12,815 bases of DNA from Terriglobia bacterium (GTDB taxonomy: Bacteria; Acidobacteriota; Terriglobia; UBA7540). Below, in pieces: positions 1 to 6,953 of the stretch. A model generated the notes under the pieces. It worked only from the letters and a program-made list of their open reading frames with translations, did not search any database and was not told the origin of the DNA. A program made the position numbers and the translations under genes. Position 1 is the stretch's first letter. Each line of letters begins with the position of its first letter. Location of the stretch: the NCBI GenBank assembly GCA_030040455.1, contig JASHTR010000390.1, forward strand, positions 1-12,815. Direction: 5' to 3'.

Positions 1-265
1 CGGCAAATCCTATTCCGCATAGGATGATGGCTCGCGACCCGACACGATCGATCAAGGCACCCGCCAGCAATCCAAACAAAGGAGCCACAAGAATAGAGCC
101 CAAAAAAATGCCGCTCGTCGCCTGCTGCCGGCTGAATCCGAGGGAATGAGTTAAGGAGAGATAGAAAACGGGAAAGCCGTAGTAAACGATGCCGGTGGTA
201 AAGAAAAGATTCAGGAAGGCGGCAACAACAATCCACCAACCATAGAAAACGCTGTTTCGTTTCAT
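1..265 (-). CDS. MFS transporter, N-terminal part (cut by window edge)
   Basis: Translating the minus strand from the ATG at 265-263 gives 88 residues before the window ends. They begin MKRNSVFYGWWIVVAAFLNL. A hydrophobic first helix (about residues 7-30) is followed by a second (about 53-70), then the cytoplasmic-loop motif GALIDRVGSR. That motif matches the G-x-x-x-D-R-x-G-x-R loop 2-3 signature of the major facilitator superfamily. The FYGWWIVVAAF opening resembles the oxalate/formate antiporter and monocarboxylate-type MFS branch, but the substrate cannot be read from this fragment. No strong Shine-Dalgarno precedes the ATG (only a weak GTAGA), so the start is moderately sure. It lies downstream of gpmI on the same strand, about 210 bp away, so it may have its own promoter. 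Confidence 0.8.
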   Translation of the reverse strand, partial: MKRNSVFYGWWIVVAAFLNLFFTTGIVYYGFPVFYLSLTHSLGFSRQQATSGIFLGSILVAPLFGLLAGALIDRVGSRAIILCGIGFA

Positions 266-402
266 TCTACATCTAGCGTGCCGATCAGCAGAATATCGGC
301 CAAGGATTTTTCGACCCCGATGTCGAAGATGCCCGGCGCAACCCTTTTGCTTTTTGAATGGGTCGTGGGTTCGGGCGGATGGAATGCCCACGGCGAGAAG
401 AA

Positions 403-422
403 GCGCTCGCCGCGGCGAGCGC
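403..422. repeat. Perfect 20-bp GC-rich palindrome
   Basis: GCGCTCGCCG at 403-412 is followed directly by its exact reverse complement CGGCGAGCGC at 413-422, with no spacer. As RNA it would form a strong stem with a tiny loop. It has no T-tract on either side, so it is not a classical intrinsic terminator. It could be a REP-type palindrome unit or help end gpmI transcription; that role is inference. Confidence 0.6.
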
Positions 423-443
423 CGCCCACGCCTCCCTTCGGTG

Positions 444-462
444 AATAATGGAGTGCATTATT
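444..462. terminator. AT-rich hairpin just after the gpmI stop
   Basis: AATAATG (444-450) and CATTATT (456-462) are exact inverted arms around a 5-nt loop. The stem begins 13 nt beyond the gpmI stop codon on the minus strand. No U-tract follows and the stem is AT-rich, so it is a weak terminator or 3'-end processing candidate only. Confidence 0.3.
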
Positions 463-475
463 TATCGTTGTCCAC

Positions 476-2071
476 TTAAGAGGGGTAGGAACTTCGCGGT
501 TTGCTCGCGACCGAAGCCCTTTGAGGCAAGACGCGCAGATCGTGACCGTCCATCTCTGGTGGCGGCTGGAGGCCCAGCACGCCCAACAGCGTGGGCGCAA
601 CATCCGCAAGAGCTCCTCCCGGACGCAGCCGAAGAGTTGAGCTTTCCCCTGAGACGACAATAAAGGGAACAGGATTTGTGGTATGCGCGGTATGCGGACC
701 GCCGGTTACCGGATCCACCATCAACTCCGCATTGCCATGATCGGCGGTGACGAACATCACCCCTTCCTTCGCACGTACCGCCTGGTAGATTGCGCCGAGG
801 CAGGCGTCAACGGTTTCAACCGCTTTCACCGCCGCCTCCAGCTTGCCGCTGTGTCCCACCATGTCGGCATTGGCGAAGTTGATGATGATGACGTCGAATG
901 AACCCTGCCTTATCGCCTTCACCACGGTTTCCTGGATGCCACGCGCGCTCATCTCCGGCTTCAAATCGTAGGTGGCTACCTTCGGCGAGGGCACCAGGAT
1001 GCGTTCCTCGCCCGGATACGCCTTCTCCACGCCGCCATTGAAGAAATAGGTCACGTGGGCATACTTTTCAGTCTCGGCAACACGCAGGTTCTTGAGATCG
1101 AGCGAAGCCATCACTTCCGCCAGGATGTGACCGAGCTCTTGCGGAGAGAAGACGAAGGGCAGGGTGAATGTCTTGTCGTATTGCGTCATGCAGAGGTAAA
1201 AGAGCGCCTCGGGGAAATTGCGCCGGGGAAACGTGGCGAGGCTGGCTTCAGTGAGCGAGCGCGTGATCTGGCGGGCGCGGTCCGCCCGAAAATTAAAGAA
1301 CATGGCAGCATCGCGCGAGCGGATGGTTGAGACCGGTTGTTGGTCCGTCGCAGAAGGGGTTACGACGATGGGCAGCATGAACTCGTCGGTGACGCCTTGG
1401 TTGTAAAATTCCCTGACCGCACTTATCGGATCGGCGGCCTTATGACCCTCACCGTTCACCAGGGCGTCATAGGCCTTCTGAATGCGATCCCAGCGGTTGT
1501 CACGGTCCATCGCGTAGTAGCGGCCGGTAACCGTTGCGATCTTTCCGACGCCGTATTCTTTCATCTTTCCCTGGAGCGCAGTAAGGTATTCCGCGCCCCG
1601 GGTGGGAGATGTATCGCGGCCGTCTAGAAAGGCGTGCACGAAAGTGTTCGCCACGCCGTTCTCCTTGGCCATGCGCAACAGGGCATAGAGATGCTCCTGG
1701 TGCGAATGGACGCCACCGTCGCTCACGAGGCCCAGCAGATGCAGATGAGATTCGCGTCCGCGCTTCATCAATTCCAAGAGCAAGGGCCTTTTAAAAAAGT
1801 CTCCGCGTTCAATTGAGGCGTTAATGCGCGTAATTTCCTGATACACGACGCGGCCCGCACCCATATTCAGATGGCCGACTTCGGAGTTTCCCATCAATCC
1901 GCTTGGCAATCCGACTCTCTCACCGGAGGCGGAAATCAGCGTCCAGGGAAATTCACGGGTGAGGCGGGCGTAATTGGGGGTGTTGGCCAGCGCAATGGCA
2001 TTCGCCTCGCGCTCGGCACGATATCCCCATCCATCAAGAATCGCGAGCACGAGAGGTTTTGGTATAGGCAT
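476..2071 (-). CDS. gpmI: 2,3-bisphosphoglycerate-independent phosphoglycerate mutase
   Basis: This glycolytic/gluconeogenic enzyme interconverts 3- and 2-phosphoglycerate through a phosphoserine intermediate, using two Mn2+ ions in the alkaline-phosphatase-like domain. The product has 531 residues, close to the usual 510-515 plus a short C-terminal tail. Visible signatures are LDGWG (Asp13), GNSEVGH with the nucleophile Ser63, [20 protein letters not shown], and TADHGNAE with Asp444-His445. I chose the start [16 protein letters not shown] because family members begin just before LDGWG. The same frame stays open for 55 more codons upstream, but that stretch overlaps the HD gene and looks unrelated. 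The start lies 10 bp after the HD gene's stop and has no clear Shine-Dalgarno, which suggests translational coupling. Cytoplasmic. Confidence 0.97.
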   Translation of the reverse strand: MPIPKPLVLAILDGWGYRAEREANAIALANTPNYARLTREFPWTLISASGERVGLPSGLMGNSEVGHLNMGAGRVVYQEITRINASIERGDFFKRPLLLELMKRGRESHLHLLGLVSDGGVHSHQEHLYALLRMAKENGVANTFVHAFLDGRDTSPTRGAEYLTALQGKMKEYGVGKIATVTGRYYAMDRDNRWDRIQKAYDALVNGEGHKAADPISAVREFYNQGVTDEFMLPIVVTPSATDQQPVSTIRSRDAAMFFNFRADRARQITRSLTEASLATFPRRNFPEALFYLCMTQYDKTFTLPFVFSPQELGHILAEVMASLDLKNLRVAETEKYAHVTYFFNGGVEKAYPGEERILVPSPKVATYDLKPEMSARGIQETVVKAIRQGSFDVIIINFANADMVGHSGKLEAAVKAVETVDACLGAIYQAVRAKEGVMFVTADHGNAELMVDPVTGGPHTAHTTNPVPFIVVSGESSTLRLRPGGALADVAPTLLGVLGLQPPPEMDGHDLRVLPQRASVASKPRSSYPS

Positions 2072-2081
2072 GATTTGATTG

Positions 2082-2660
2082 TCAGGGTTTCGTCGCGGCC
2101 GGCGACGTGGTGGCAAGGCCCAGATCCTCCGCGGAATTTCGCATCGCTTCAATGCAGAAGGCAATATGTTGTTCGAGCGAGACGCCAAGCTCCTCCGCGC
2201 CGCGGCGGATGTCCTCCCGGCGGACCGACCGGGCAAACGCCTTGTCCTTCATGCGCTTCAGGACGGAGCGCGGCTCGAGGCCCTGGATCTTGTCCGGCCG
2301 AACCAGCGAGCAGGCGGTGATGAAGCCGACCAGCTCGTCGCAGGCAAACAGGGTTTGAGCCAAGCGTGAGTCGCGAGGCACGCCGGAATAATCCGCATGG
2401 CCCAGGATGGCGCGTCGGATTTCATCCGGGTATCCCTTCTCTTTAAGAATCTCGCTCCCTTTTAACGGATGATCGGGGGCCTGGGGATAGAGTTCGTAAT
2501 CAAAATCGTGAATCAAGCCGGTCAAACCCCATGCTTCTTCGTCTTCGCCGAACTGGCGCGCGTAAGCCCTCATGCATGCCTCCACTCCCAGCGCGTGCTT
2601 TCGCAGGCTCTCGCTTCGGGTGTATTCGCAAAGCAGATTCCATGCCGCATCCCGGCCCAT
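2082..2660 (-). CDS. HD/HDIG-domain metal-dependent phosphohydrolase-like protein
   Basis: A 192-residue cytoplasmic protein of the HD superfamily, whose members cleave phosphomonoesters or phosphodiesters with a His/Asp metal centre. The candidate ligand set is complete: His22 ([10 protein letters not shown]), His51-Asp52 (LIHDFDYE), His64 (DHPLKG), His88 (LGHADYSG) and Asp108 (CDELVGF). The order and spacing match short HDIG proteins rather than (p)ppGpp or cyclic-di-GMP (HD-GYP) enzymes. The substrate is unknown. A good AAGGA Shine-Dalgarno (2667-2671) lies 6 nt before the ATG. It is the first gene of a two-gene unit with gpmI, 10 bp apart. A dyad overlapping a consensus -10 sits just upstream and probably controls both genes. 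Confidence 0.85.
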   Translation of the reverse strand: MGRDAAWNLLCEYTRSESLRKHALGVEACMRAYARQFGEDEEAWGLTGLIHDFDYELYPQAPDHPLKGSEILKEKGYPDEIRRAILGHADYSGVPRDSRLAQTLFACDELVGFITACSLVRPDKIQGLEPRSVLKRMKDKAFARSVRREDIRRGAEELGVSLEQHIAFCIEAMRNSAEDLGLATTSPAATKP

Positions 2661-2677
2661 TCGCGATCCTTCGTTCA

Positions 2678-2696
2678 GAAGGTTATTATAACCTTC
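2678..2696. promoter_or_regulatory. Candidate operator: 19-bp dyad in the divergent spacer
   Basis: GAAGGTTAT (2678-2686) and ATAACCTTC (2688-2696) are perfect 9-bp arms around a single T. The dyad covers the candidate -10 of the HD-gpmI unit and lies 17 bp before the HD gene start, which suits a repressor site. It sits 76 bp upstream of the plus-strand TIM-barrel gene, so it could also act there. The binding protein is unknown. Confidence 0.5.
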
Positions 2697-2715
2697 AAAC
2701 TCCGGGATGGATCAA
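2685..2715 (-). promoter_or_regulatory. Candidate sigma-70 type promoter for HD-gpmI
   Basis: On the minus strand a perfect TATAAT (2690-2685) is preceded by TTGATC (2715-2710) as a -35 candidate. The spacer is 19 bp, slightly longer than the usual 17. The predicted 5' leader is short and includes the AAGGA ribosome site. Confidence 0.4.
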
Positions 2716-2772
2716 TGCCGCGAGGAATGATAAACTTCCAACCTTTCACAAAAGTGAGAACCAGGAGGAACA

Positions 2773-3705
2773 ATGAGCAACAGGATGGCACGCCGCCGGT
2801 TCCTGCAATCGATCGGGATGGCGACTGCGGCAGGCGCAGGACTTGGATTCCCCCGCATGGACCCCGCGGCAGGTGGCCAGGAAGTCGCCCCTGCCGAGGT
2901 TCAAAGAACGCCGCGACTCCTTGTGGGCTGCTGCGCTTACTCCTACCGCAAATACCTACTACATGGCCCGATGACCATGGAGGACTTCATCCGGGAAGGG
3001 GTAAGGCTGCGACTCGATGGCGTAGATATGACGGCCTACTATTACAAGTCCACCGACCCTGCTTACCTGGCAGGGCTTCGTCACCTCGCCTACAAGATGG
3101 GTATGCCTTTTTCGGGCGCGGCGTGTGGCACAAGCATGGTTCAGGCTGAGAGCAGCCGCCGCGCGGAGACTTTGGTAGAGATCAAGAAATGGGTGGATGT
3201 GGCGGACATGCTCGGCGCATCGCATCTCCGTGTTTTTGCGGGCAAGGCTCCGCGCGGGTCGACGCTCAAGCAGGCGATGGGCTGGGTGGTGGAAACCATG
3301 AAGCCGGCGTGCGATTACGCCGGCAAGAAAGGCATTGTGATCGGCGTTGAAGATCATTCCGGCGTCACGCAAAATGCCGCGGTGTGTCTCGAGCTGATGC
3401 ATCGCGTCGATTCGCCCTATGCGGGTATCAACCTTGACATTACCCATTTCATTCCTACCCCGACGATAGACCCCTACGCGCAGATTGAAGCCTGTATTCC
3501 CTATGCGACCAACACCCATATCCGCGACCACTTTGACGATGGCACGCCGATTGACATGGACCGTGTCTGGCGACTGTTCGCGCGGGCCGGGTTCAAGGGA
3601 TATATGTCCGCAGAATATGAGGGTAAGAATGAGGATCCCATGACGGGCGTACCCAAGCTGATTGCCCGCATTCGAGCACTGTGCAAGAAGTACTCGAGTG
3701 TGTAG
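2773..3705 (+). CDS. Tat-exported sugar phosphate isomerase/epimerase-like TIM-barrel protein
   Basis: The product is a 310-residue AP endonuclease 2/xylose-isomerase-like TIM barrel with an N-terminal Tat signal. The signal is ARRRFLQSIG (residues 6-15) plus a hydrophobic stretch to about residue 25, so a periplasmic or cell-surface location is expected. Carboxylate/histidine metal ligands of this fold are present in order: Glu193 (GVEDHSG), Asp222 with nearby His225 (NLDITHF), His249 (THIRDH) and Glu281 (SAEYEG). An intact divalent-metal site is therefore likely. Known relatives isomerise or epimerise keto-sugars and inositols; the substrate here is not determined. The start has a strong AGGAGG (2763-2768) 4 nt upstream. 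The next gene, a Tat-exported Gfo/Idh/MocA protein, follows after 90 bp in the same direction, suggesting a common sugar pathway. Confidence 0.88.
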   Translation: MSNRMARRRFLQSIGMATAAGAGLGFPRMDPAAGGQEVAPAEVQRTPRLLVGCCAYSYRKYLLHGPMTMEDFIREGVRLRLDGVDMTAYYYKSTDPAYLAGLRHLAYKMGMPFSGAACGTSMVQAESSRRAETLVEIKKWVDVADMLGASHLRVFAGKAPRGSTLKQAMGWVVETMKPACDYAGKKGIVIGVEDHSGVTQNAAVCLELMHRVDSPYAGINLDITHFIPTPTIDPYAQIEACIPYATNTHIRDHFDDGTPIDMDRVWRLFARAGFKGYMSAEYEGKNEDPMTGVPKLIARIRALCKKYSSV

Positions 3706-3710
3706 AGGAA

Positions 3711-3767
3711 CTGGAAAAATGACTTTTTGCCCAGCGAGGTGTACTCTATCTCCGACCGGATCCTCGC
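3711..3767. other. Two consecutive hairpins between the Tat genes
   Basis: The first hairpin pairs CTGG-AAAAA (3711-3719) with TTTTT and CCAG (3724-3728, 3731-3734), with a 2-nt bulge. The second pairs GCGAGG (3734-3739) with CCTCGC (3762-3767) around a 22-nt loop. They share one base, so they could be alternative structures. They may modulate expression of the downstream oxidoreductase or protect the upstream message; neither has a terminator U-tract at its 3' side. Confidence 0.3.
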
Positions 3768-3795
3768 CACGGGTCATTCTTTGAGGAGGCTTAAT

Positions 3796-5040
3796 ATGCC
3801 AACGCGTCGCACATTTCTTGAAAAGATCGCGGGGGGGACGGCGGCAATGGCTGCATCCACCTTGCTGCCGGCCAGCCGCGTGCTCGGAGCCAACGACCGC
3901 GTCCGCTTTGCGCTGATCGGCTGCGGAGGTCGCGGCACGGCCGATCTGAAATCTGCCCTCCGCGCGACCAACACGGAATGCGTGGCCGTGGCGGACGTCT
4001 ATACGTGGCGCCTCGAGCAAATCAAGCAAGTCGTACCCGGCGCGAAACCCTATGCGGACTTCCGCCACCTTCTTGACGATAAGAGCATCGACGCCGTCAT
4101 CATCGCCACGCCCCAGCATCAGCATGCGTTGAACTTTGTTCCCGCCATCCGGGCCGGCAAAGACGTCTACCAGGAAAAAACCATGGCCTTCAACCCTGAC
4201 CATGCACGCCGGATGCGCCGCGCGTTTCTCGGTTCCAATCGGGTGGTCCAGGTAGGTATCCAATCCACCAGCAGCCCCGGCTTCGCGAAAACACGTGAGC
4301 TGCTTCAAACGGAAAATATGGGCCAGCTCACGGTGCTCCACATGCACATGTACCGCAACGCTCCTTATGGTGGATGGAAGCGCAGCATTCCGCCCGATTG
4401 CGACCCTCACCACGTGAATTGGAAGGTGTTTGAGGGCGAAGCGGCGCCGCATCCTTTCGATCCAAACCGTGTCATCAACTGGCGTTTCTATTGGGACTAC
4501 TCGGGGGGGAACGTCTATGAGAACATGGTCCACCCGATCGGATTCTGGTACAAGGCGGTGAACGCCAGCATCCCGAGCTTCGTAACCATGACCGGCGCCA
4601 ATTACCTCTCGCCGGAAATGGAAGTGCCGGACACCATGAACGTCTCCATGGAGCAGCCGGAGAAGATCCTCTTCACCTGGAACTCCGGTTTCGGCAACCG
4701 CTTTTACACCGCGGATGACGATGTGCTGATGGGGCGCCACGGAACGCTGATCCGCCGTGACGAAGTGGTTCGCTACGTTCCGGAAGGCGAACGTCACCAC
4801 GGCACGCCCGCAGGTTCCAGCCATGCTTCCTCTGCCGGGCCGGACATCGTCAGCGGCGATTCAGACACCGACTTGCACATGCAGAACTTCTTCGATTGCG
4901 TTCGGAGCCGCAAGGAGCCCAACTGTCCCTTCGAGCTTGGCTATAAATCTGCCATCGCCTGCCAGATGGCCCTCGCCTCGCTCCACCAGAAGCGCGCCGT
5001 CCGCTGGAATGCCGAGCGGGAGGATATTCTTCCCGCGTGA
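3796..5040 (+). CDS. Tat-exported Gfo/Idh/MocA family oxidoreductase
   Basis: This 414-residue NAD(P)-dependent sugar-type dehydrogenase has a Tat signal (TRRTFLEKIAGG, hydrophobic to about residue 24) and a likely cleavage region near SRVLGAND. The Rossmann fold starts at about residue 35 with the GCGGRG loop (42-47). ATPQHQH (105-110 region) and YQEKTMAF (125-132) follow. The family EKP motif reads EKT here (Glu127-Lys128-Thr129): the catalytic Lys is kept and Pro is lost. The usual GG-x3-D-x3-H signature reads GGNVYENMVH, with Glu242 in place of Asp and His246 kept. I chose the ATG at 3796 because AGGAGG (3784-3789) sits 6 nt before it and the Tat motif follows at once. An upstream in-frame start at 3727 would bury the signal. 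It probably works with the preceding TIM-barrel protein on exported keto-sugars. Confidence 0.9.
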   Translation: MPTRRTFLEKIAGGTAAMAASTLLPASRVLGANDRVRFALIGCGGRGTADLKSALRATNTECVAVADVYTWRLEQIKQVVPGAKPYADFRHLLDDKSIDAVIIATPQHQHALNFVPAIRAGKDVYQEKTMAFNPDHARRMRRAFLGSNRVVQVGIQSTSSPGFAKTRELLQTENMGQLTVLHMHMYRNAPYGGWKRSIPPDCDPHHVNWKVFEGEAAPHPFDPNRVINWRFYWDYSGGNVYENMVHPIGFWYKAVNASIPSFVTMTGANYLSPEMEVPDTMNVSMEQPEKILFTWNSGFGNRFYTADDDVLMGRHGTLIRRDEVVRYVPEGERHHGTPAGSSHASSAGPDIVSGDSDTDLHMQNFFDCVRSRKEPNCPFELGYKSAIACQMALASLHQKRAVRWNAEREDILPA

Positions 5041-5083
5041 GCCAGGGGGGTGCGTCGAAAGTGCCTTTACTTACGATCGCGCC

Positions 5084-5205
5084 CTTTGGAGCGCGGCGGC
5101 TTGCCGCCGCTTTCCCAAGCCCCGCGAGCTGGCCACTGGATATTCCTTCAACGCCGCGAGCCAGCTCGCCGGCGCAAAGCGGCAGCAAGCTGCCGCACTC
5201 CAAGG
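5084..5205. repeat. REPIN-like inverted pair of palindromic repeats
   Basis: Two 30-nt units lie in opposite orientation, 5084-5113 and 5176-5205, and match at 26 of 30 positions when one is reverse-complemented. Each unit is itself a hairpin: GCGGCGGC-TT-GCCGCCGC in the first, GCGGCAGC-TT-GCTGCCGC read on the minus strand in the second. Two of the four differences are a compensatory base-pair swap within the stem. Inside, GCGAGCTGGC (5124-5133) and GCCAGCTCGC (5160-5169) form a further exact 10-bp inverted pair. The whole can fold into one long cruciform. This architecture matches REPINs, which RAYT transposases mobilise; family membership is inference. Confidence 0.7.
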
Positions 5206-5375
5206 CTCCCGCCTACATAAAGAAGTGTTGGACGCGCCACATTAGCATCGCTTGAGAGTTGCGGCGATCCCTGATGTGCGGGCCCGGTCCTTGAACTGCA
5301 CTGCGCGCTCGTACCCCAACCAGCCATTCAGCCGCTTTCGGCGGCGACCTGCCGCCAGGCGTTCGATACCATCGA

Positions 5376-5385
5376 GACTTTAGTC
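5376..5385. promoter_or_regulatory. Small dyad upstream of ric, possible operator
   Basis: GACT-TT-AGTC is a perfect 4+2+4 dyad about 115 bp before the ric start. Stress-induced ric genes are often controlled by NO- or redox-sensing regulators, but this site does not match an NsrR, NorR or FNR consensus that I know. It is short enough to be chance. Confidence 0.15.
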
Positions 5386-5438
5386 ATAGCGTCCGACCTG
5401 CAAAACGAGGACGATAACAGCAGGAAGGAGAGAGAATC

Positions 5439-5486
5439 GTGGGTACCGCACGGAACGTTTTGCTGAACGATCATCATGAGATTTGA
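5439..5486 (+). CDS. Possible 15-residue leader peptide before ric
   Basis: A GTG start is preceded by AAGGAG (5425-5430) at 8-nt spacing, a strong ribosome site. The frame reads VGTARNVLLNDHHEI and stops with TGA at 5484-5486, which overlaps the first base of the AAAGGAG site of ric. The layout would allow translation of the leader to control or re-initiate at ric. The sequence has no known match to me, and so short a frame may be fortuitous. Confidence 0.25.
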   Translation: MGTARNVLLNDHHEI

Positions 5487-5500
5487 AAGGAGCGAGCAGC

Positions 5501-6265
5501 ATGTCGATTGATGCAACAAAGACTGTGAAGGAGATCGTTGTCGGAATGCCAGCGTCCGCGAAGATATTTGAGCAATTGGGAATTGATTACTGTTGCGGCG
5601 GCAAAAATCGGCTTGACGAAGCCTGCCAGGCGGCTGGAGTGCCGCTGGAGACCGTGACGCAGGCTTTGGAGGCCGCCGGGAACGGCGAGCAACCTGGGGA
5701 AGAAACGACTGACTGGAGCCTGCAGCCGTTGGCAAGCCTGATGAATCATATCGTGGAGAAGCATCACATTTTTTGCCGGCAGGAAGTGGCTCGCCTCGAG
5801 CCGCTTCTCCAAAAAGTGGTCCAGGTACACGAGGCTGCGCATCCCGAGCTGCGCCGCATCAGGGAGCTCTTTTCAGGACTGCGCAAGGAGCTGCTGATGC
5901 ACCTGGACAAAGAAGAGATGACGTTGTTCCCCTACATCTCCCGGATGGAAGAGTCGGTGGCACGAGGCGTTCCTTTTCCCCGGCCGCCGTTTGGCACGGT
6001 CCAGAATCCGGTGCGAATGATGGTGCTGGAGCACGATAACGCCGGCGCCGCACTGCATGAGATGCGACGGCTAAGTAGCGGTTACCATTTGCCGCCAGAC
6101 GCTTGCAATAGTTACCGTGTGCTGTACGATGGACTAAAGTCTTTTGAAAGCGACATGCACCTGCACGTCCACCTGGAGAATAACATCCTGTTCCCGCGTG
6201 CGGTTGCGATGGAAGATGCGACAGTTTCCGGAGAAAGTGGCGCTGGGGATCCAGCGCTGCCCTGA
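5501..6265 (+). CDS. ric: Iron-sulfur cluster repair di-iron protein (YtfE/ScdA/RIC type)
   Basis: A 254-residue cytoplasmic protein that restores iron-sulfur clusters damaged by nitric oxide or oxidants. Residues 5-60 form the ScdA N-terminal (DUF542) domain with the invariant YCCGG (Cys31-Cys32). Residues 75-235 form a hemerythrin-like four-helix bundle with the di-iron ligand pattern: His88 (VEKHH), His134-x3-Glu138 (HLDKEE), His178 (LEHDN) and His222-x3-Glu226 (HVHLENNILFPRA). E. coli YtfE has 220 residues; the extra length is mainly the 60-80 linker and a polar C-terminal tail. I chose the ATG at 5501, with AAAGGAG (5486-5492) 8 nt upstream, over an in-frame TTG at 5483 that would overlap this ribosome site. 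The next genes follow in the same direction. Confidence 0.93.
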   Translation: MSIDATKTVKEIVVGMPASAKIFEQLGIDYCCGGKNRLDEACQAAGVPLETVTQALEAAGNGEQPGEETTDWSLQPLASLMNHIVEKHHIFCRQEVARLEPLLQKVVQVHEAAHPELRRIRELFSGLRKELLMHLDKEEMTLFPYISRMEESVARGVPFPRPPFGTVQNPVRMMVLEHDNAGAALHEMRRLSSGYHLPPDACNSYRVLYDGLKSFESDMHLHVHLENNILFPRAVAMEDATVSGESGAGDPALP

Positions 6266-6357
6266 ATGTCTCTCGGAAGCACACGCTGCAGGAGTTTTTC
6301 AGCAAGCGGTTTGATGATGGCATTAGCCTGTTGGCTTGGTTTGAGGAAGGGTTGACG

Positions 6358-6921
6358 ATGAATCAAGTTCACCGATGGATTTGCAGCTCACGATCCTGGA
6401 AAAGGAGGCTCGAAGGGGAGGTTCTGCCGTGGGTGCTCGATGGTTTCGATCTCGGCGACCATGTGATCGAGGTTGGGCCGGGTTTTGGGCTCACGACGGG
6501 CTGGCTGCGCCGGCGGCTCCAGCAGCTCACGGTCCTTGAAATTGATGGTCGCCTGGCCCATTCGCTGGGTAAGAGCCTCGGCGGCACAAACGTCCGAGTG
6601 GTACAAGGCGACGGAACGGCGCTTCCTTTTAAGGACAAATCCTTTTCTGGAGCCATTGCCCTCACCATGCTTCATCACGTTCCTTCCGCTCGGTTGCAGG
6701 ATAGGCTGTTCAGCGAAGTGCGCCGAGTCATCCAGCCTGGAGCGGTGTTTGTCGGCGTGGACAGCCTTGGGGGCTGGCGGATGCGCTTGCTCCATATTGG
6801 GGACGTCCTGGTTCCGGTGGATCCGGCAACACTCGCTCGAAGGCTCGAAGGCGCAGGCTTTACCGACGTCTCGGTCACCTTAGACGGTCGGCGTTTTCGG
6901 TTCGCCGCGAGGCGCGGATGA
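6358..6921 (+). CDS. Class I SAM-dependent methyltransferase
   Basis: A 187-residue methyltransferase with a Rossmann-like SAM domain. Motif I is VIEVGPGFGLTT (residues 36-47, E-x-G-x-G-x-G). The acidic end of beta 2 is LEIDG (Glu61/Asp63), a likely adenine contact is GDGTALPF (Asp85), and ALTMLHHVP (101-109) is the motif-IV region. The opening MNQVHRWICSSRSW is typical of a small methyltransferase family also common in Actinobacteria, which supports the ATG at 6358 (GAGGAAGG at 6343-6350, 7 nt upstream). An upstream in-frame TTG at 6331 would overlap that site. The acceptor substrate is unknown: small molecule, lipid and quinone-like substrates are all possible. It lies 92 bp after ric and 32 bp before the HPP gene, so it is probably co-transcribed with HPP. 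Confidence 0.88.
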   Translation: MNQVHRWICSSRSWKRRLEGEVLPWVLDGFDLGDHVIEVGPGFGLTTGWLRRRLQQLTVLEIDGRLAHSLGKSLGGTNVRVVQGDGTALPFKDKSFSGAIALTMLHHVPSARLQDRLFSEVRRVIQPGAVFVGVDSLGGWRMRLLHIGDVLVPVDPATLARRLEGAGFTDVSVTLDGRRFRFAARRG

Positions 6922-6953
6922 GAGGTGATGCAAGACCCGACATGTAAGAGGCT

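Larger units (their letters stand above)
266..475. other. Intergenic region between gpmI and the MFS gene
   Basis: No convincing gene is present. It holds two inverted repeats, listed separately: an AT-rich hairpin just past the gpmI stop and a perfect 20-bp GC palindrome. GCCCACG occurs twice in direct orientation around the palindrome (386-392 and 424-430). The open minus frame crossing this gap ends at 262 and lacks recognisable domains. Confidence 0.6.
5041..5500. other. 460-bp intergenic region: REPIN-like element plus ric leader
   Basis: No ordinary gene is seen. The first half is the inverted palindrome pair at 5084-5205. The middle (about 5206-5340) shows nothing I can name. A short 6-bp GGCGGC/GCCGCC stem lies at 5340-5356, a small dyad at 5376-5385, and a possible 15-codon leader ORF at 5439-5486, directly before ric. 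Confidence 0.6.

Noticed and set aside
262..660. 132-codon minus frame overlapping gpmI and the MFS start
   Set aside because: It shares DNA with the gpmI 3' end in another frame and shows no domain; low-complexity translation of repeat-like DNA.
2072..2236. 55-codon N-terminal extension of the gpmI frame
   Set aside because: It overlaps the HD gene out of frame, is Arg/Ala/Ser-rich without similarity to the family, and the family start fits [16 protein letters not shown].
1871..2320. Plus-strand frame antisense to gpmI and the HD gene
   Set aside because: It overlaps both conserved genes on the opposite strand and has Pro/Arg/Gly-rich composition without a domain.
2959..4824. 621-codon open frame on the minus strand across the two Tat genes
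   Set aside because: It is antisense to two clearly conserved plus-strand genes with strong ribosome sites, and has no coherent domain. GC-rich codon use commonly leaves such antisense frames open.
6268..6357. Upstream in-frame extension of the methyltransferase
   Set aside because: Open without an ATG; the TTG start at 6331 has no better ribosome site than the ATG at 6358, where the family start motif begins.
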